Positions 1 to 9,487 are shown, counted from the stretch's first letter. The stretch is 64,000 nt of DNA from Nodularia sp. (in: cyanobacteria) (GCA_007692755.1 REBL01000126.1:1-64000), one strand, 5' to 3'. Notes: generated from the sequence alone by a model not told the origin. Numbers and translations: made by a program.

Positions 1-39
1 ATAGAAAAAGGTATTGTTACATTCTATGCTTAAATTACC

Positions 40-864
40 TTGGCGATTGCTATAACTGTCAACTACTCAAAAATAGAACTGTGGCTAGTAGGATGCGGTG
101 GTACTGGTTCTTGGCTGGCTCCTTCTCTCGTGAGATTAGGCAAAGTTCTTTGTAATCAAGGTAAACAGGTAAAACTCTACTTTGTTGACCATGATTATGT
201 TGAATCGGCGAATGTTCTCCGCCAGTGCTTCTCTGATGCCGAAATTGGACTGAATAAAGCCAAAACCTTAGCGCTGCGCTATTCCTTGGCTTGGAAGATG
301 GAAATCACAGCGATCGCTCAACAATTCACTCCCCAATGGATTGTCCCCAGTTACAATAGTTTAACTATAATTACCGCTTGCGTAGATAATGCCAAAGCTA
401 GACAATCCATTACCCAAGTCCTTCAGTACAACAATCATCGTCTTACCCCTGATATTTGGCATTTGGATTGCGGTAACTCCCAGCGTAGTGGTCAAGTATT
501 GTTAGGTTCGCACCTATCAACCAATCCCAATGACTACCATTTTGCAACCTTGGGCTGCTTGCGTTTACCAGCCCCAAGCATACAGCAACCTGAGCTATTA
601 ATTGCACAACCAGAAGAGTTGGCAGACAACAACTTGTCCTGTGAACAACTAGCTTTAATCAACAGTCAGTCTTTGAGTATTAACCAGCGAGTTGCATCTG
701 AGGCGTTTGATTATTTGTTACAGTTGACATCAGGAAAATTACGGCGATTTGCGACTTATTTTGATTTAGAGAGTGGTAGCGGAAAATCGCTGTACACAAC
801 GCAAGCTTCTATTATTGAAGCAATTCTTCAAGTACAAAACGGCGTAAATAACACAACCATTTGA
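40..864 (+). CDS. PRTRC-system ThiF-like protein
   Basis: Member of the ThiF/E1-like Rossmann superfamily, 274 residues from a TTG start (an in-frame stop lies just upstream at 31-33, so no longer start exists). The glycine-rich nucleotide loop GCGGTG is at residues 18-23, the D-x-D-x-V-E acidic strand at 50-55 is followed by an N-x-L-R-Q element at 58-62, and a C-V-D-N strand follows further on. These match the ThiF protein of PRTRC cassettes (ParB-related, ThiF-related cassette), which sit on bacterial plasmids and are thought to act in plasmid maintenance or modification. No obvious catalytic cysteine of a true E1 enzyme is evident. The other PRTRC genes would lie left of the window. Family assignment is firm; the PRTRC subtype is from memory of the family. 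Confidence 0.8.
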   Translation: MAIAITVNYSKIELWLVGCGGTGSWLAPSLVRLGKVLCNQGKQVKLYFVDHDYVESANVLRQCFSDAEIGLNKAKTLALRYSLAWKMEITAIAQQFTPQWIVPSYNSLTIITACVDNAKARQSITQVLQYNNHRLTPDIWHLDCGNSQRSGQVLLGSHLSTNPNDYHFATLGCLRLPAPSIQQPELLIAQPEELADNNLSCEQLALINSQSLSINQRVASEAFDYLLQLTSGKLRRFATYFDLESGSGKSLYTTQASIIEAILQVQNGVNNTTI

Positions 865-955
865 AATCAATGAAAAGCCTATAAAATCAGCTTTTTGTAA
901 ATGCTCGCCTCTCAAGTTAACTAAGTGTTCTACATAAAATAATTGTACAGCGACT

Positions 956-1669
956 TCAATTCAGTAAACCAGCTCGTAATGCCAAGACAGCTGCCTGAGT
1001 GCGATCGCTTGCACAAAGTTTGTTCAACACACCCCGCACATATACTTTCACAGTCCCCAAGCTGATATAAAGTTTATTGGCAATCTCTTGATTCGTATAG
1101 CCTTGGACAATTAACTCCAATACTTGCAGTTCCCGATTGGTGAGTGGGTCTGCTTCCAGAATAGTTGCTTGCTCTGGGTCAATAGCAGAGATAGTCACTG
1201 TTTGAGTAGCATTTGGTTGAGCGATAGCTGATTGACGAGTATGCTTGAGAATAATTCGAGCGATCGCCGGATCAATCCACGACTGACCTTCATAAGTCAC
1301 ATATAACGCCTCTAGCAATAACTCAAATTTAATCGTTTTCACACAATAGGAGTCTGCACCAGCTGCAAACGCTGCCAGGACAGTTTGCTCGTTGGCAAAG
1401 GAAGTCAGCATAATTACTTTAGTCTGCGCTGCTACTTCTGACTCTAGAGATTTACGAAACTGCTGCACCAGCCATATTCCGTCTTGATCCGGTAAGCCAA
1501 TATCAACAATCGCTATATCTGGTTTCGTACTTTGCAGCAGTTTCAACCCATTTTTAGCTGTGGCTTCATCACCTACAACTTGAATACCTTCTTGCTCGTT
1601 GAGAGAACTACGCATCCCAATCCGCGTTAAGTTGTGGTCTTCAATAATTACGACTCGGATATTTCCCAT
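956..1669 (-). CDS. NarL/FixJ-type response regulator (REC-LuxR HTH)
   Basis: Cytoplasmic two-component response regulator of 237 residues, a normal length for the family. The N-terminal receiver domain (about 1-125) has the acidic pair E10-D11, the phosphoacceptor D56 in IVDIGLPD and the conserved lysine near residue 111 in a CVKT motif. The C-terminal LuxR-type helix-turn-helix (about 175-225) reads LTNRELQVLELI followed by GYTNQEIA and TVKVY. It is transcribed divergently from the receiver-histidine kinase at 2110, sharing a 440-bp intergenic region, so the two may form one signalling pair; that pairing is inference. Target genes are unknown. Confidence 0.9.
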   Translation of the reverse strand: MGNIRVVIIEDHNLTRIGMRSSLNEQEGIQVVGDEATAKNGLKLLQSTKPDIAIVDIGLPDQDGIWLVQQFRKSLESEVAAQTKVIMLTSFANEQTVLAAFAAGADSYCVKTIKFELLLEALYVTYEGQSWIDPAIARIILKHTRQSAIAQPNATQTVTISAIDPEQATILEADPLTNRELQVLELIVQGYTNQEIANKLYISLGTVKVYVRGVLNKLCASDRTQAAVLALRAGLLN

Positions 1670-2109
1670 AATTCACAGCTTGGTAACTATACTTTTTTTA
1701 TTGTCGAATATGGTTAAAAACAACGGATTACTCCATTGGACGAAAATTTTGAGCTATTCAGCCAAAATGTGGCTATTGAGATCCAAAGCCACATTTCAAT
1801 GTTCTTAACCTAAAAACTGCTGTAAAAAATCTTCCTAAAGTATTAAAACAATATAAAACTACTGGAGTTAAACTAAACTCTACACAACTTATACTCACAT
1901 ATCTCTGCAACTACCTCCATAGGAGGATGTAACTTTTGCCTAACTGATAATTTTAGCTGCAAGTCATAAGCGAATTAACTACAAAACAAAGGGAAGCAAC
2001 ACGATTTTGTGGTCAGCATGGCAATGAAAATCCCACTTTTGCCCCGAAATTTAGCTGAATTACTGCTTTCTCCTCGTCTGACAAGGGTATTGTTTCACAG
2101 AGGCGTTTA
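1670..2109. other. Divergent intergenic region
   Basis: This 440-bp stretch separates two divergently transcribed signalling genes and should hold promoters for both. I see AT-rich sequence with no convincing ORF, repeat or hairpin. A GAGG Shine-Dalgarno-like element sits a few bases before the ATG at 2110. An open frame at 1599-1808 on the plus strand is mostly antisense to the response regulator and has no recognisable content. Confidence 0.5.
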
Positions 2110-3234
2110 ATGAATACATTCTCTTGCGATACAACTTTAGAAGCCAGAAAACCCAGTATTTTGCTAGTGGATGACTCAGCCGACAGTCTCCGCTTACTGC
2201 AAATCACCTTGAATTTGAAGGGATATAACGTCACAGTTGCTGAGAGTGGTGCGGAAGCATTAATGCAAATTACCAAATCTCCTCCCGACTTAGTAATATT
2301 AGATGTGTTGATGCCGGATATGGATGGCTATGAAGTCACACAAGAAATTAAGCAAAACTCAAATATACCTTTCATTCCAATTTTACTGGTAACAGGCTCG
2401 GAAAAATCAAATGTTGTCAAAGGTTTAGATGCAGGCGCGGATGAATTTATTCGCAAACCAGTAGATAAGGAAGAATTACTAGCCAGAGTCAGAGCCTTGC
2501 TGAGACTAAAACACAGTATGGACGAACAGCTACTCCTTTGTCAACGACGTGAGGATTTTGTTACCCACTTGACTCACGACTTACGAACTCCGTTGATAGC
2601 AGCTGACCAATACCTGAACTTGTTACAAAGAGGTGTTTTTGGTGATACTTTATCAGCAATGAAGGAATCTTTAGAACACATGGCTCAGAGTAACCAAACT
2701 TTGTTGTCAATGGTCGATACTTTGTTAGAAGTTTATCAGTATGAAGCTGGATGCAAAACTTTGGATTTCTTTGTGGTTGATTTGTGGGAGTTGTGTCAGC
2801 AGGTAGTACAAGAACTCATGACTTTGGCTGAAATCAAACAGTTAACTCTGCAAGCTGTTTTAGCAGAGGGTATTGAAGCATCTGCGGTGAGAATAAGAGG
2901 CGATCGCTTGGAACTCCGCCGACTGCTGACTAACTTAATTGGTAACGCTATTCGCTTCACTGATACTGGTTCGGTAAAAATTCGTCTCAATTCCACTTGT
3001 AAAGGGGTAACAATTGAAGTAGAAGACACGGGCATTGGCATGAGTCACGCAGAACAATTACACTTATTTGAGCGCTTTCGACAAGGCAAGCATCAGCGTC
3101 GAGGAAACGGTTTAGGATTATATTTGTCACGTCAAATCATATCAGCCCATCAGGGAATTATCTTGGTTTCATCTATTACGGGACAAGGCAGTATTTTTAC
3201 AGTTTACTTACCTGGACAAACAGCTTGTTGCTGA
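2110..3234 (+). CDS. Response regulator-histidine kinase hybrid (REC-HisKA-HATPase)
   Basis: Cytosolic sensor kinase of 374 residues with the receiver at the N terminus, an arrangement common in cyanobacteria. The receiver (about 15-135) carries D65 in LDVLMPDMDG. The HisKA domain has the phosphorylated H156 in THDLRTPL. The ATPase has N-box NLIGNAIRF, G1 box DTGIGMS and G2 box GNGLGLYLS. No membrane segment or extra sensory domain is present, so it presumably receives signal by phosphotransfer to D65 from another kinase and passes it on, perhaps to the divergent LuxR regulator. That route is inference; the domain calls are direct. Confidence 0.93.
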   Translation: MNTFSCDTTLEARKPSILLVDDSADSLRLLQITLNLKGYNVTVAESGAEALMQITKSPPDLVILDVLMPDMDGYEVTQEIKQNSNIPFIPILLVTGSEKSNVVKGLDAGADEFIRKPVDKEELLARVRALLRLKHSMDEQLLLCQRREDFVTHLTHDLRTPLIAADQYLNLLQRGVFGDTLSAMKESLEHMAQSNQTLLSMVDTLLEVYQYEAGCKTLDFFVVDLWELCQQVVQELMTLAEIKQLTLQAVLAEGIEASAVRIRGDRLELRRLLTNLIGNAIRFTDTGSVKIRLNSTCKGVTIEVEDTGIGMSHAEQLHLFERFRQGKHQRRGNGLGLYLSRQIISAHQGIILVSSITGQGSIFTVYLPGQTACC

Positions 3235-3460
3235 TGAGTTGACTTAAAAGATTACATCTGCTAACTGTTTTATTCATTTCTTCATAGAAAACCGTTTTTA
3301 ACCAAGTTGTAAAAATATCCACTTGGATAATTGCGTATAAGCTGATTTTATAGCAAGTTAAAAAAGAGTACAGCAGTTCACGATGTCTGCGGCTGCGAAA
3401 AATCCTGTTGATTAAACAAATAATCTCACGCTTTCTAGGCAAGCTCTCAAAAATTTGGCA

Positions 3461-6400
3461 ATGGATCTGACTACTAGAGTCTTAGAAGGTTCTGGTCTGA
3501 GCATACCTATCTTTGATGGGTCTTATAATAACGGCAAGGGCAAATATTTATCTGAACCAGAGATTGTCAAAAATTCCTTGCTAGAACAGATGTTTCCTGC
3601 CGAAGATTTACAATCTCTACTACTGGTGAAAATTGATAGCAAAACTCCAGATGCGAATCAGTTAAAAAACAGAACATTTGCAGATGGTATCCCACGTAAA
3701 TTAGCTTTCAATTCTGGCAACAATTATTACTTTGCTGATGATTCACTGCGAAAGAAAATTAGACGCTTATTCGCTACAGAACCGGATACTGCTTGTCGCT
3801 ATGGTTCTTTATTAGTCAGTAATTGCTACAAAGCCGCAGAAACATTTACAGGGTTAAGCGTAAAAATAGTGGACTTTCAAGATCCACAATACGCTGACTA
3901 CAAAACCGGAGACTGTCATGGTAAAATTTCGCCTCGACTCGCCAAACAACTAGGAGGAGAACGCAATTGTCCGCTGCAATTTCGGTTTGCCTGGATGAAA
4001 TGTTGGGCTAATGCTGATGATTCGCAATGTCCAAAAACCAGCTTTTTGTCTAAAGGCACTTTCTTACCTGATGCCCAGTTGACTGATGCTGAGGGCTACG
4101 ACATAATTATGGATCGTTCCTCAATTAAAGGCATTAAAAAATCGCATCTAAAAAGTTTAATTCCTTGTGGTGACTATGAATTTCCTCAAGCGGTGATTGG
4201 TAATCGAGGTAATGCCAAAGCTACCAGCTACGATAATAGTTGGCAATTCACCATTTGGTACTCAGAAGCCGCAGTTAAACAAGATTTAAGTCCACCCACT
4301 GAGAACAAGGCTAGAGAACTGGCTCAATTGCAGAGTCATCCTTTGGAATTGGCGAAATACATTATTCAAGAATATGACAAACAACAGCGAGCGCAACCAG
4401 AGCAGTCAGAAGAAGCTGTTGACCAAATTGAAGGTAACACTAACAACCAAGCACAGGAATCGCGCTGGATTTCTCTACTCCGCAGCGATAAATATGGGCA
4501 ATTGATTGAAACCCCCAAATTTCGGAAATTTGCGACCGATTACATCGCTAACCGATGGCGTGACCTAGCAATTAAGAGTGGATACAGCCATAATTCTGGT
4601 ATGGCTATGCCGTGCGATCGCCTGACTCGTGGGACAATTTGTGTACCCCATCTACCAGAAGGAGATGTAATTCTCACCCGTTACCCCATCGTCAACTCAG
4701 ACAACATTCGCCTCTACCAAAATATCCACGAGCCAAAATTAAAAAAAACTCGCAACGTAGTTTGGATTCACCCCAAAGATGCCGAGGAGTACCACCAAGC
4801 CGATTTTGACGGAGATCAATTAATGGTCAGTCCTGCCAGTAAACTGCCTAACATTGCCAGTGAAACTCTGCGCGCAGGTGAACCAGGACTATTTGAGCCA
4901 GTTCAACAACGTCCCAAGCTGGCATATACGGAAATCACAGATGAGGAAGGCAACTTAAAATACCGTAGCTTGTCTCAAATTGCTGCTGTGGTCAACCAAA
5001 ATAAAGTGGGCTTGGTGGCGACCAACATTGGACGTGTGCAGTCCTCAATGCCTCATGAGGGGGAAAATCCTCAGCGATTTGCCCGCCGTCAGGGAAAGTT
5101 GCTCAATCGATTATTTCAAGCCCTGCAAGTAGAAGTAGACTCGCCCAAAAGTGCCGAAAGACTGGAGGACATCACAGAAATTGATGGCGCAAATTTATTA
5201 GCAGATGCTAAAAAATGGTCAGAATCTCATCCCAGTTACTTTTTTGACTTTAAAAAAGATGAACGGCTTTATCGCTCCTTTGCTATGCCTGCGGATGCTC
5301 CCGGCTCAATTAATGTCATTGCCAGAGAAGTAGTCAATCCCTTGTGGGAACCAACACGCATTCGCAGCCGAGACAGACATGAATTTCGCTATTTATTTCC
5401 CAAGGAGACATTATCTGTAGATGCCTTGGAATGGGCAGAAGAATTGAAAATCAGATTTCAGGAAGCTAGAGATGAAATTAAGGAACGGGTGGGAGATGAC
5501 AGAGATGCTTTTAATGAGGAACTAGGGAAACTCTACGAAAGCTATCGGGCGGAAATTGATGAATTGTTTATCACACCAGAGGAAAGGTTTGCAGGTGCGG
5601 CGGCACTATGGCACACACAACACACTCGTCCAGAAATAGATAGACATCGCAAAGACTGTTTGCAATTAGCCGCAGACATGGAAATTACTTTTGCGTTTGA
5701 GCAAGATTATCAACTTCCCAGTGCTGCATTACCGCAAGATACTTATGTTTTGAGTGTTCCTTTTGGGGCTGGTGCTATTAAATGGAAGCAATCTTTAGAG
5801 CAAAAAGCAATTAAATTTGATGCCACTATTCATCCTCAATTACCTGTGATTGAATTTGCTTTCAAGGATTTATCGCCTAAATTAGTTGAGAAATTAACAG
5901 CTAAATTTGGTGACAATGTTAATGATTTTGATGAATTGGATATCCCCAAAGATTTAAGAATTATCCCACCAGCCGATCACAATTGGGCAGAATCACGTCA
6001 GGATTCGGGTGTGGGTGCTTTGGCATATAACTTGTTTACTGAGGAAGTCTGTGAGCAACTTGAGAATTTTCAGTTTGATGAGATTAAGGTATTGGGGATC
6101 AAATACAATGATTTTGCCCATGAAGACTTTGCTAGTAAGCAGTGGAAAAAGCATAGCGTGACTTTGGAAGTAGGAATTTTTGAGTTACCTGAGTCACACC
6201 CAGAATTTTATCGTTACAACGGGACACCAATATTACAGATTGATGGTAAAAATTTAGGGACTTTTGCACCTGATAGTCCGAAGCTGCCGATTGGTGCAAC
6301 ATTTGCTGCTACTCTCAAACCAGATGGTTCTAGTATTATCCTTAAGGTTAATTCAGAATCGATACAGTTGCCAGAGGTAGTATTACCAGAATCGGAAGCT

Positions 6401-6835
6401 GAGGTGGATACGGCTGGACAATTTGGAAGTCTCAACCAGGATGTTTGGCGGAAGGAAATGTTTAAAAATTTGGTAGAAGCTATTGCTATTACCTACGCAC
6501 AGCGACAGGCTCATCAATCTACAACTAATGAAATTGAGCAGTTTAAAATTGGCGAACGGTGGACAGCTTATGTGCAGTCTCGTGGTGATTTTATTGTGCG
6601 GAATCAGGATAAGCGGACGATTTGTCGAGGGAATATGCACACGAGTGAGGAGATATTTCCGCTTTCAGAAGCAGCCGCAAGTGAATTAGAAGAGATGATT
6701 TTAGAGAGGAAGCAATTATCAGCTAATATATCCTCTAAGCAATCGTTGTACTCAACCCAGGTATCGCTAAATAGTAACCAGGAGATATTAAATAATAGAA
6801 ACCACAGTCGCAGTCAGAATATAGAATTGAGTTGA
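3461..6835 (+). CDS. Single-chain RNA polymerase-like protein (QDE-1/RdRP/YonO superfamily)
   Basis: A 1,124-residue protein, numbered from the ATG at 3461 (a TTG two codons upstream is also open). Residues 448-452 read DFDGD in the context H-Q-A-D-F-D-G-D-Q-L, the metal-binding loop of the RNA polymerase beta-prime double-psi barrel. It is preceded by an R-x-P element (R407, P409; LTRYP then D-N-I-R) like the LNRAP of beta-prime and the N-P-C-L-H-P-G-D of eukaryotic RdRPs. An upstream barrel candidate has GKISP (154-158), P-L-Q-F-R with K180, and K198-G, resembling the G-x-I-S and Q-I-R-x-x-G-x-K-G elements of RdRPs. A V-D-S-P-K element (D560, P562, K563) matches the V-D-F-P-K-T motif of RDR proteins. 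This is what a one-chain, two-barrel polymerase should look like. Whether it uses DNA or RNA as template is unknown. It is probably monocistronic, with 220 bp upstream. Confidence 0.75.
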   Translation: MDLTTRVLEGSGLSIPIFDGSYNNGKGKYLSEPEIVKNSLLEQMFPAEDLQSLLLVKIDSKTPDANQLKNRTFADGIPRKLAFNSGNNYYFADDSLRKKIRRLFATEPDTACRYGSLLVSNCYKAAETFTGLSVKIVDFQDPQYADYKTGDCHGKISPRLAKQLGGERNCPLQFRFAWMKCWANADDSQCPKTSFLSKGTFLPDAQLTDAEGYDIIMDRSSIKGIKKSHLKSLIPCGDYEFPQAVIGNRGNAKATSYDNSWQFTIWYSEAAVKQDLSPPTENKARELAQLQSHPLELAKYIIQEYDKQQRAQPEQSEEAVDQIEGNTNNQAQESRWISLLRSDKYGQLIETPKFRKFATDYIANRWRDLAIKSGYSHNSGMAMPCDRLTRGTICVPHLPEGDVILTRYPIVNSDNIRLYQNIHEPKLKKTRNVVWIHPKDAEEYHQADFDGDQLMVSPASKLPNIASETLRAGEPGLFEPVQQRPKLAYTEITDEEGNLKYRSLSQIAAVVNQNKVGLVATNIGRVQSSMPHEGENPQRFARRQGKLLNRLFQALQVEVDSPKSAERLEDITEIDGANLLADAKKWSESHPSYFFDFKKDERLYRSFAMPADAPGSINVIAREVVNPLWEPTRIRSRDRHEFRYLFPKETLSVDALEWAEELKIRFQEARDEIKERVGDDRDAFNEELGKLYESYRAEIDELFITPEERFAGAAALWHTQHTRPEIDRHRKDCLQLAADMEITFAFEQDYQLPSAALPQDTYVLSVPFGAGAIKWKQSLEQKAIKFDATIHPQLPVIEFAFKDLSPKLVEKLTAKFGDNVNDFDELDIPKDLRIIPPADHNWAESRQDSGVGALAYNLFTEEVCEQLENFQFDEIKVLGIKYNDFAHEDFASKQWKKHSVTLEVGIFELPESHPEFYRYNGTPILQIDGKNLGTFAPDSPKLPIGATFAATLKPDGSSIILKVNSESIQLPEVVLPESEAEVDTAGQFGSLNQDVWRKEMFKNLVEAIAITYAQRQAHQSTTNEIEQFKIGERWTAYVQSRGDFIVRNQDKRTICRGNMHTSEEIFPLSEAAASELEEMILERKQLSANISSKQSLYSTQVSLNSNQEILNNRNHSRSQNIELS

Positions 6836-6857
6836 TGGTGTCAATCATGGTTAATTC

Positions 6858-7241
6858 CTAACTGAAAATCTGAAGATTAGCTTCATCAAATACCATACCT
6901 CGACGGGCAAAATATTTCTGAATGTTCATTTGCACAAATAAATCTTTGAGTTCGTCTGCAATTTCAGTTGGTGGATTTCCTGATAAAGCAACAGCAATTA
7001 GACGTTCTGCACTTTGAATTTCACCACAATCAATTGCTAGGGTGGCAGCACTACGATACAATATTGAACGGGTAGGTTCTGCGGACAAATCACCTGCTAT
7101 TAATTCTGCTGCTAATCGTTCTTTTTCAAATGCTTGTCGTGATAATTGAGCAGCTAAATCTAAGTTATTTCTAAGTTTAGCAACTTGTGCCATTTCGGCT
7201 AAATCCATAGCTTGTTGATGTAACTCTTGAATCTGACTCAT
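6858..7241 (-). CDS. Small helical-repeat hypothetical protein
   Basis: A 127-residue soluble protein that I do not recognise by name. It is almost entirely alpha-helical by composition, with alanine- and leucine-rich stretches (LAAQLSRQAFEKERLAA; RSAATLAIDCGEIQSAERLI) typical of two or three TPR-like helical hairpins. It overlaps by four bases the end of the gene at 7238-7780, which lies upstream in the same transcript, so translation is probably coupled. Role unknown; a partner or immunity-like protein for its neighbour is only a guess. It converges on the RNA polymerase-like gene, ending 23 bp from that gene's stop. Confidence 0.7.
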   Translation of the reverse strand: MSQIQELHQQAMDLAEMAQVAKLRNNLDLAAQLSRQAFEKERLAAELIAGDLSAEPTRSILYRSAATLAIDCGEIQSAERLIAVALSGNPPTEIADELKDLFVQMNIQKYFARRGMVFDEANLQIFS

Positions 7242-7780
7242 TTTTTTACTATGAAAGCTAAAGGGTTACTGAATTCAACAACCACGATGTAAGCTGGGAG
7301 TGTACCATCTGTGGGGCTGACTTGCTCAAGTTTCTGTTTAATTCTAGCTTTAATTCGGCTGTCGTTGCCTTTACGGATGCCAGAAACTTCTAACCTCACT
7401 GCGTTTTGAAATGGTAGTTCATTTTTATCACCTTTTTTACCTAACCAATAATCAAATCCTGTTCCTCTGCGAGAGCGTTCGATAACTGTATAGTCTGTAA
7501 GTTCTTGTATAATTAAAAAAGCAATTCCATAGGCTGCCTGTTCTGTAGTATATTCGCTATCGTTCCAACAGCGCAGCATTTGCTCTGTTACGTCTTGCCA
7601 ATATAGTTTAAAAACAGCGGTAAACTCTCCTTTGACTGTAAGTTCTATCCCCTGAATATAACCTTGATTGTTTAAACAGACAGCACAGGCTTCTGCTAAT
7701 GTTGCACCAAAGGCGGGAGTGATAGCGGGTAATCCTTGTTGAAGTTTGGTAATTACTAATTCTTTCGAGTTTGAAGTCAT
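7238..7780 (-). CDS. Hypothetical protein, possible nuclease-like fold
   Basis: A 180-residue protein not assignable to a named family by eye. The middle holds a G-F-D-Y-W-L-G strand followed about 20 residues later by R-L-E-V-S-G, a D...E spacing reminiscent of a PD-(D/E)xK nuclease core, but the canonical E-x-K is replaced by E-V-S, so a nuclease call is weak. The rest is mixed alpha/beta. The first gene of a two-gene unit, it overlaps the 127-residue protein gene by four bases. Its start lies 15 bp from the divergent lipoprotein start at 7795, so the two promoters would overlap both genes. Confidence 0.65.
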   Translation of the reverse strand: MTSNSKELVITKLQQGLPAITPAFGATLAEACAVCLNNQGYIQGIELTVKGEFTAVFKLYWQDVTEQMLRCWNDSEYTTEQAAYGIAFLIIQELTDYTVIERSRRGTGFDYWLGKKGDKNELPFQNAVRLEVSGIRKGNDSRIKARIKQKLEQVSPTDGTLPAYIVVVEFSNPLAFIVKK

Positions 7781-7794
7781 CCTTTGCTGTAGCT

Positions 7795-8523
7795 ATGAAA
7801 AAAGAAAAAGTTCAAGAAATGATCGGTTTATCACTCGGCTTACTAGTATTCGGGATTGTTTTTATCTTCACCGGTTGCGGGATAGGAGATTTGATAAATG
7901 TATATGATCCTATTACTATGGAACCCAAAAAGTGGACTCCATACAATATGTATATCATGAATAGTGATTCAAGTCGTGAAAATAAAATTCGCTTGCTAAA
8001 TGCTTTTTATAAAGTGTTTCCTGGCTCTAAAAGGTTAAGAATTACTAATGAGGATGTCCTTAAAAAAACTGATGCGTATTGTAGTGCGAAACAATCTGGC
8101 TACAGTAAGGCACAAATGGATAAGTTAATTGAGAAACAGATAGAACTTATACTTAGTCACCCTGAGTTAGATACTGTAGCGGAAGAAGTAAGCTTAAGAT
8201 TAAAAACTATTTATGCTTTATCTGATGAGTATATTTGTCCCCATGATTCTTTAAGTGGATCATTTAATGATACTCAAGCTGTGGAACTCTACCTAACAGA
8301 TGTTAACCAAAGAGGTTTCGATGAAAGCGTTATTAATGAAGAAGGTAAAGCTGACTTAGATAGAACAATTCTCTTGGCTGGTCGAACTGCCTGTGAAGAA
8401 ATTAAACAATATGGTTATCAAAAAGCACTTGAACAAAAACTAAAAGCATTTTCTTCTGATGAGAATATAAATGTTATATACACTTCAGCTTATAAGTATT
8501 TATGTCACAAAACAAATAAATAG
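7795..8523 (+). CDS. Putative lipoprotein, unknown function
   Basis: A 242-residue protein from ATG 7795; an upstream ATG at 7771 would overlap the divergent gene and add residues before a clean signal peptide, so it is less likely. The N terminus has basic residues, a long hydrophobic segment (LGLLVFGIVFIF) and a T-G-C lipobox-like site, indicating export and probable lipid attachment. The mature part is hydrophilic and helical with a few cysteines and no motif I recognise. Its AT-rich codon use differs a little from the conjugation genes downstream. It may pair with the membrane protein at 8601, 77 bp downstream on the same strand. Confidence 0.65.
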   Translation: MKKEKVQEMIGLSLGLLVFGIVFIFTGCGIGDLINVYDPITMEPKKWTPYNMYIMNSDSSRENKIRLLNAFYKVFPGSKRLRITNEDVLKKTDAYCSAKQSGYSKAQMDKLIEKQIELILSHPELDTVAEEVSLRLKTIYALSDEYICPHDSLSGSFNDTQAVELYLTDVNQRGFDESVINEEGKADLDRTILLAGRTACEEIKQYGYQKALEQKLKAFSSDENINVIYTSAYKYLCHKTNK

Positions 8524-8600
8524 TAATATTTATTGCTACTTATTTTAAGATTTCCGAAAAAATTAGATAAGACCAAATTAATTAGTTAAAATCAATTATT

Positions 8601-9338
8601 ATGATTAGAATAATGAAATGGGTATTGCGAATATTGGCAGGGTTATTTTTATTTGCAGCCCTTGGTGGTCTTTTTCTTTACTTTCAAGGAAAGCTCAACA
8701 ATGTGACGATAGCAGGAACTTTTGCTGCTCTTTTTGGTGTGTTCTTAAACGAGTCATCGAAGATAGCAGACAAGCAAACACAGCGTTCTAAATTTTTTCT
8801 TGAGCAGTCAATTGCAGGCTTTGAGCATACTGTTAATCTTTTGAATGATAGAAATAATGATCGGATTAAGTGGATTTCGGCAGCTAGAATACTTCAGCAA
8901 TCCTTAAAGCTTTCCAGAAGGATTACAGAGAACGAACACAAAAGTATTTTGCAAATTCAGATGGATCAATATCGTCATCAACTATGGGAAATTTTAAATC
9001 CAGATAATGAACGGATTACTTCTACATTTTTTTACGGAGTTAACGATTCCAGTTTGGATATTCAGGAAGCAGCAAAACAATCCAGCCTTCCTACAGATGG
9101 AGAGCCAAAGGATAGATTATCTTCTGTACATAGTTTGTCAGAAAAATCGCTGTTTGAAATTTGGAGTTTTATGGAATTTTCAGAAAATTATGCAGATCCA
9201 CTTCATAATACTTTTTGTCAGGATAAGATCGAGAGTTTACGGTTACAGCACCCACCTTTGTACGAGTACCTAAAACATAAGCAGAAGTATCACTCAGCAG
9301 CAGGTAAGCTTCACAAATTACTCGATAAAGAAGAATAA
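8601..9338 (+). CDS. Membrane-anchored hypothetical protein
   Basis: A 245-residue protein with two hydrophobic N-terminal segments (WVLRILAGLFLFAALGGLFLYF and a second around VTIAGTFAALFGVFL), followed by a hydrophilic, largely helical domain of about 185 residues facing one side of the membrane. An alternative ATG three codons in (8610) gives the same topology. No recognised domain. It lies 77 bp after the lipoprotein gene and could be co-transcribed. Function unknown; an envelope role is inferred only from topology. Confidence 0.6.
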   Translation: MIRIMKWVLRILAGLFLFAALGGLFLYFQGKLNNVTIAGTFAALFGVFLNESSKIADKQTQRSKFFLEQSIAGFEHTVNLLNDRNNDRIKWISAARILQQSLKLSRRITENEHKSILQIQMDQYRHQLWEILNPDNERITSTFFYGVNDSSLDIQEAAKQSSLPTDGEPKDRLSSVHSLSEKSLFEIWSFMEFSENYADPLHNTFCQDKIESLRLQHPPLYEYLKHKQKYHSAAGKLHKLLDKEE

Positions 9339-9487
9339 AAAGGGCTAATCAAGCCAGTTACCTGTCGCTCAACTAGCAACTGACGTTAATAGCCAAATGG
9401 ACAACAGATAAATAGCCATTAGGTATATGCCATCTTATACAAAGCCTTGTTACCTTAACTGCTAAGGCAATCAGGTTTGAGTACATA

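Noticed and set aside
1599-1808. A 69-codon open frame, plus strand
   Set aside because: It is antisense to the response regulator start and has no recognisable content.
3461-6835. Fragment of the chromosomal rpoC gene
   Set aside because: Length, motifs outside the DFDGD loop and the V-D-S-P-K element do not match beta-prime, and both barrels seem to be in one chain.
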